Assembly (NCBI GenBank): GCA_003134815.1
Contig: PLCO01000058.1
Coordinates: 1,533-65,532, forward strand
DNA from: Acidobacteriaceae bacterium
GTDB lineage: Bacteria > Acidobacteriota > Terriglobia > Terriglobales > Acidobacteriaceae
Length of the DNA: 64,000 nucleotides
Direction: 5' to 3'
Shown here: piece after piece, positions 61,051 through 64,000 of the stretch
How the letters are laid out: each line of letters opens with the position of its first letter
Numbering within the stretch: position 1 is the first letter of the stretch
Translations under genes and position numbers: made by a program
Notes under the pieces: generated by a model
What the model was told of the DNA's origin: nothing
The model's input: the letters and a program-made list of their open reading frames with translations, nothing else
The model's database searches: none

Positions 61051-61109
61051 TCGGTTCTCCTGCAGATTGAATACGCAATGAGCCTATAGAAGGTTCCGGA
61101 GATCGTGCG

Positions 61110-61175
61110 GCTCGAAATCGCGCGACCCGGAAATCGTACGACCGGAAATCCTGCGACCCGAAATCGTATGACCGT
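61110..61175. repeat. Four tandem copies of a 15-16-bp unit (GAAATCG...GACC)
   Basis: Units GAAATCGCGCGACCC, GAAATCGTACGACC, GAAATCCTGCGACCC and GAAATCGTATGACC, directly upstream of the secreted protein gene on the minus strand. Confidence 0.7.
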
Positions 61176-61204
61176 CTAGCGGACAATCTCAGATTGGAGT
61201 CCGG

Positions 61205-61370
61205 ACTGCGGGGTCCCCAAGGATAGGTCCACGTCCGTGGGGCGGCGGTCCCTCGCACTTGGGGACCGGGGATCGCTGGCTTGCGGGTGCCCACGGCCCG
61301 CGGTCCACACGGATAGGTCCACGTCCGTGGGGTGGCGGTCCCTCGCACTTGGGAACCGGGGATCGGACGA
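61205..61370. repeat. Two 55-bp direct repeats with REP-type hairpins
   Basis: Copies at 61221-61275 and 61311-61365 differ at two positions. Each starts with GGATAGGTCCACGTCCGTGGGG and contains a second hairpin (GGTCCC...GGGACC in the first). The AGGTCC loop with G/C-rich flanking arms matches the hairpin at 58241-58268. Confidence 0.75.
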
Positions 61371-61387
61371 ACACTACCCACAATAGT

Positions 61388-61467
61388 CCCTCGCTCCCTT
61401 GTTCCCTCGCTCCCTTGTTCCCTCGCTCCCTTGTTCCCTCGCTCCCTTGTTCCCTCGCTCCCTTGTT
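61388..61467. repeat. Five perfect 16-bp tandem repeats (CCCTCGCTCCCTTGTT)
   Basis: Five identical 16-bp units in a row, each containing two CCCT words, so related to the GGGA family. A likely replication-slippage site. Confidence 0.85.
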
Positions 61468-61484
61468 CCCTGCTTTAACCGCAA

Positions 61485-61509
61485 AAAGCCCGGCTCATCG
61501 CCGGGCTTT
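61485..61509 (-). terminator. Intrinsic terminator of the small zinc-ribbon gene
   Basis: Perfect 10-bp stem AAAGCCCGGC / GCCGGGCTTT (61485-61494 and 61500-61509), loop TCATC, followed on the minus strand by TTTTTG. It lies 41 bp beyond the stop codon of the minus-strand gene at 61550. Confidence 0.75.
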
Positions 61510-61549
61510 CTTGTCGATCAAACCTCGATCTGCAAACTTCATGTAACGC

Positions 61550-61729
61550 TTAAAGCTTTTCGAAAAATTCGCACACCGAGCACGAAATGTAAACTCCGCC
61601 CGGCACGCCTCTCTCGCGATCTTTCACGCGCTTGACGATGCGCGTGGGCTTGCTGCACTTCGGGCAGTCAGTCGACTTCGTCGTGTCCATTACTTTCTTG
61701 CGGTCACCTGTTTTTGCAATCTTTGCCAT
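61550..61729 (-). CDS. Small zinc-ribbon protein (59 aa)
   Basis: A 59-aa protein with two CxxC pairs: CPKCSK (about 22-27) and CSVCEF (about 50-55), a zinc ribbon. Basic segments (RIVKRVKDRERG) follow the first pair. The start ATG at 61729 has AAGGAG about 13 bases upstream; a longer reading to 61768 is also open. A terminator follows. Families of such short zinc-ribbon proteins are common in Acidobacteria; possible nucleic-acid binding. Confidence 0.7.
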   Translation of the reverse strand: MAKIAKTGDRKKVMDTTKSTDCPKCSKPTRIVKRVKDRERGVPGGVYISCSVCEFFEKL

Positions 61730-62085
61730 TAGGTATTGGTTCTCCTTGTGAGGTGTCTCTGCCCACATCCCGTTCTAGCGGGACGGCTTCAACGGCGCGG
61801 CCGCTGCCCTCTCCTCGCTCCCATGCGGGTGCCCCATCCAAGCTCCGCTTGGGTGGGTTCGAAGATCAGCACGACTCGCTCTTTCCAGTTTATATGAGCC
61901 AGGCCACCGGTCCAGCGGACCGCCAATTGTCCGTCCACCAGTTAGAAAATCCTTTCCCGACCCACCGCTGCCGCAGTAGAATCACGAGCGTTCCCCCAGA
62001 ACCCTCAACGGCCTTCCCCGAAACTCGACACGCGCCCTGAACTCCGCCCCTGCGCAACTTCCAAACTCGATTCCCCGGAGAAAAA
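61730..62085. other. Intergenic region between the zinc-ribbon gene and the multicopper oxidase
   Basis: No gene is supported. It contains two REP-type hairpins: CATCCCGTTCTAGCGGGAC near 61766-61784, related to the palindrome at 8373-8388, and the GGGTGCCCCATCC element below. Confidence 0.4.
61828..61857. repeat. REP-like palindrome with GGGTGCCCCATCC core
   Basis: GGGTGCCCCATCCAAGC...GCTTGGGTGGG: stem 61833-61843 with 61847-61857. The same core appears inside uvrC (47356) and in reverse near 63497-63512. Confidence 0.7.
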
Positions 62086-63282
62086 ATGAGCAAGCAAATT
62101 CCCCACCGCCGCGCACTCGCCGCAATCTGCCTTGCCGCCGCCATCCTCTGCGCACTTCCCGCAAGCCTGCACGCCGCACCCGCCGACACAAAGCCCGCCG
62201 ATCGGGGCAAAACCCGCACCTACTACGTCGCCGCCGACGAAGTCCAATGGGACTACGCCCCCTCAGGCCGCGATGAGGCCATGGGCATGCCGTTCGATGC
62301 CGTCGCCAAGGGCTTTACCGAGACCAGCGCCAACCACATCGGCCGCGTCTACAAAAAAGCCGTCTACCACGAGTACACCGACGCGACCTTCTCGCAGCTC
62401 AAGCCGCCTGCCCCTCAAGACGCCTACCTCGGCATCCTTGGGCCCATCCTCCACGCCGAAGTCGGCGACACCTTCAAAGTGGTTTTTAAGAACAACGCCA
62501 CGCATCCCTACGGAATGCACCCCCACGGCGTTCTCTATCTCAAGGATTCAGAAGGCGCCGACTACAACGGCGGCAGCGGCAACATGGATGACCGTGGCGG
62601 CTGCGTCGCTCCCGGCGTCACCCACACCTACACCTGGCAGGTTCCCGAGCGCTCCGGTCCCGGACCCGCCGATCCCAGTTCCATCTTCTGGCTCTACCAC
62701 TCGCACTGCGACGAGCTTCGCGACGTAGCCTCCGGCCTCTTCGGCGGCCTCGTCATCACCCGCCGCGGCATGGCCCTCCCCGACGGCCGCCCCAAAGATG
62801 TCGACCACGAATTCGTCACCATCTTCATCGCCATTAATGAAAACGAGAGCTGGTATCTCGACGACAACATCAACGCCCACATTCCCGATCCCGCCAAGCT
62901 TAATCGCTACGAGTCCAAGCCCGTCACAACCACAGGGATCTTAGGCACCATCGCCGGTGCGGGATTTTTCGAAACCAATATCAAGTGGTCCATCAACGGA
63001 TACATCTACGGCAACGGGCCCATGATGGTGATGAAGAAGGGCGATCACGTCCGCTGGTACGTGGCCACGCTCGGCGACTTCTTCAACGGACACACGCCGC
63101 ATTGGCACGGCAACACCGTGCTGGTCGGCGGCCAGCGAACCGATGTTCTCAACATCGCATCCGCGCAGATGATAACCGCCGACATGGTGCCCGACGATCC
63201 GGGCATCTGGCTCTACCACTGCCACATCTCCGACCACATGCTCGCCGGTATGATGGCGCGCTATCAGGTCCTCGACCGCTGA
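62086..63282 (+). CDS. Multicopper oxidase (two-domain, ceruloplasmin/nitrite-reductase-like)
   Basis: A 398-aa copper enzyme with a signal peptide (about residues 1-30, ending in ASLHA). Four copper-ligand segments are seen: HPHG (about 145-148), HSHCDE (about 204-209), HWHG (about 342-345) and HCHISDHMLAGM (about 377-388) with the type-1 Met. The HSHCDE form is that of ceruloplasmin-type or two-domain oxidases. It oxidises metals or phenolics in the periplasm with O2. GGAG precedes the ATG. With the bufferin-type cluster at 5-8 kb it suggests copper handling, though the genes are not linked. Confidence 0.9.
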   Translation: MSKQIPHRRALAAICLAAAILCALPASLHAAPADTKPADRGKTRTYYVAADEVQWDYAPSGRDEAMGMPFDAVAKGFTETSANHIGRVYKKAVYHEYTDATFSQLKPPAPQDAYLGILGPILHAEVGDTFKVVFKNNATHPYGMHPHGVLYLKDSEGADYNGGSGNMDDRGGCVAPGVTHTYTWQVPERSGPGPADPSSIFWLYHSHCDELRDVASGLFGGLVITRRGMALPDGRPKDVDHEFVTIFIAINENESWYLDDNINAHIPDPAKLNRYESKPVTTTGILGTIAGAGFFETNIKWSINGYIYGNGPMMVMKKGDHVRWYVATLGDFFNGHTPHWHGNTVLVGGQRTDVLNIASAQMITADMVPDDPGIWLYHCHISDHMLAGMMARYQVLDR

Positions 63283-63630
63283 CGACGCCTGCACAAACGC
63301 AGCTTTGAAAGAGTGCGGCCTCAGCCGCGCCATGAACTGCGCAATTTTAGTTTGGAATCTAGCCCGCCCGGAGGGAGCAGTGGCCTTCAGGCCACTGAAC
63401 TCCTGCGCAAAAAGTTGAAGCCTTCAGGCCCGGAACCCAGTTCGCGCAGCGGGCGAAGACGGCGCTGTTGCTTGCCACCGCCCACACCCACTACGAACGA
63501 TGGGGCACCCATCCTTGCTGTCACCCTGAACGGAGCACACTACGCCATGCGGCTTGCAAAGGCGAAAGCCCGCCCTCATCGCGTCCACCCTCGCCCCACA
63601 CCCACCCCGGCCCGCAACTTGACCAGTCGC
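63283..63630. other. Intergenic region downstream of the multicopper oxidase
   Basis: About 350 bases without a gene. It contains the hairpin below and, near 63497-63512, GATGGGGCACCCATCC (the reverse of the GGGTGCCCCATC core). Confidence 0.45.
63378..63429. repeat. Hairpin CAGTGGCC-TTCA-GGCCACTG and related GCCTTCAGGC
   Basis: A perfect 8-bp stem with TTCA loop at 63378-63397 and a shorter version GCCTTCAGGC at 63420-63429. It could stabilise the 3' end of the oxidase mRNA. Confidence 0.65.
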
Positions 63631-64000
63631 CTAGTTGATCGGGTTCCACTTCGTCAGGCTGCCATCGCTCCTCAACGCGGCCGCAACCGGACAATACGGC
63701 GCGGCGACGATCGCTTTCGCGTCATTCAGGCCGGCCGGAGGCAGCTTGCGCTTCGGCCATCCCCACTGGACGATCGTTCCATCCGACCTCAACGCGATGA
63801 AGAAATCCTCTCCGGCAGCGATGGCCGTCACACCCGTAATCCCCGCCGGCGGATGGGGAATGTTATACGCATCGGAGTTCCTGCTCGGGCCGTTGGCGCG
63901 GTCCCACGCCACCATGGTCCCATCGGCCAGCAGCGCAACTCCCCCGTGTATGTTGCCTGCCACAGCGCGCGCCGTGGTAATGGCGCTGAACACTGGGTAG
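63631..64000 (-). CDS. RCC1-repeat protein, C-terminal part (5' end outside the window)
   Basis: The minus-strand frame is open from the window edge to a stop at 63631-63633. The visible 122 residues consist of RCC1-like repeats (GGVALLADGTMVAWD, FFIALRSDGTIVQWG, AAALRSDGSLTKWN), about 50 residues each, as in beta-propeller proteins. In bacteria these are secreted or surface-linked binding proteins. The apparent GTG at 63993 is probably not the true start since the frame continues upstream. Function unknown. Confidence 0.7.
   Translation of the reverse strand, partial: YPVFSAITTARAVAGNIHGGVALLADGTMVAWDRANGPSRNSDAYNIPHPPAGITGVTAIAAGEDFFIALRSDGTIVQWGWPKRKLPPAGLNDAKAIVAAPYCPVAAALRSDGSLTKWNPIN

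Noticed and set aside
60971..61381. Minus-strand reading through the 61.1-61.4 kb repeats (repeated CEGPPPHGRGPI-type peptide)
   Set aside because: The peptide repeats only mirror the DNA repeats. There is no start signal, and the reading overlaps the N-terminus of the secreted protein gene.

Overview
The window looks like a chromosomal segment of a high-GC (about 60%) Gram-negative bacterium, most likely an acidobacterium of the Acidobacteriaceae/Terriglobia type. The reasons are an Oar-like TonB-dependent receptor with an N-terminal carboxypeptidase-regulatory-like domain, many secreted Ala/Pro-rich hypothetical proteins, outer-membrane porin-type proteins, and many short palindromic and GGGA-type intergenic repeats. 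No rRNA, tRNA, CRISPR array, prophage or intact transposase gene was seen. The assignment is an inference from gene style, not from a marker gene.

Layout. 1-5.0 kb: end of a Gly-rich protein, a TonB-dependent receptor and a GT4 glycosyltransferase. 5.1-8.0 kb (minus strand): a bufferin-type cluster, with a Cys-rich precursor peptide (bufA-like), a DUF692/MNIO enzyme (bufB-like), a DUF2063 partner (bufC-like) and a DoxX membrane protein. 8.5-17 kb: a zinc-ribbon protein, a MacB/Lol-like ABC module with a LolA-like protein, an alpha/beta hydrolase, OsmC, pgsA, a 265-bp MITE, an outer-membrane protein with a cytochrome c, and a methyltransferase. 17.7-25.8 kb: glutamate dehydrogenase, a VapBC-type toxin-antitoxin pair, trpE and trpG on opposite strands, acylphosphatase and apt. 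26-34 kb: a KdpDE-like two-component system divergent from a porin and an APC permease, then a PP2C phosphatase and a Ser/Thr kinase. 34-45 kb: HicBA, threonine aldolase, secreted hypotheticals, uvrA, a CPBP protease, a PAP2 phosphatase, pyrE and HigBA. 45-54 kb: an OmpA-like lipoprotein, uvrC, a receiver-only regulator, an S4 protein, thioredoxin and thrB-thrC. 54-64 kb: modABC, a PspC protein, a TPR protein, pyrF, a repeat-dense stretch, a multicopper oxidase and a truncated RCC1-repeat protein.

The standout features are: (1) the MNIO/bufferin-like RiPP cluster, a predicted metal (copper) sequestration system; (2) a MITE with 20-bp inverted ends flanked by CTAG, downstream of a near-symmetric Rrf2/IscR-style promoter-operator; (3) two toxin-antitoxin promoters with the same design, TTGACA-N17-(-10) with a palindrome in the spacer and the first start codon at the expected +1, i.e. 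probable leaderless mRNAs; (4) several palindromic repeat families, one copy of which lies in frame inside uvrC and another of which keeps its loop while its stem arms change; (5) a dispersed family of 7-8-bp GGGA-type tandem repeats in intergenic regions.
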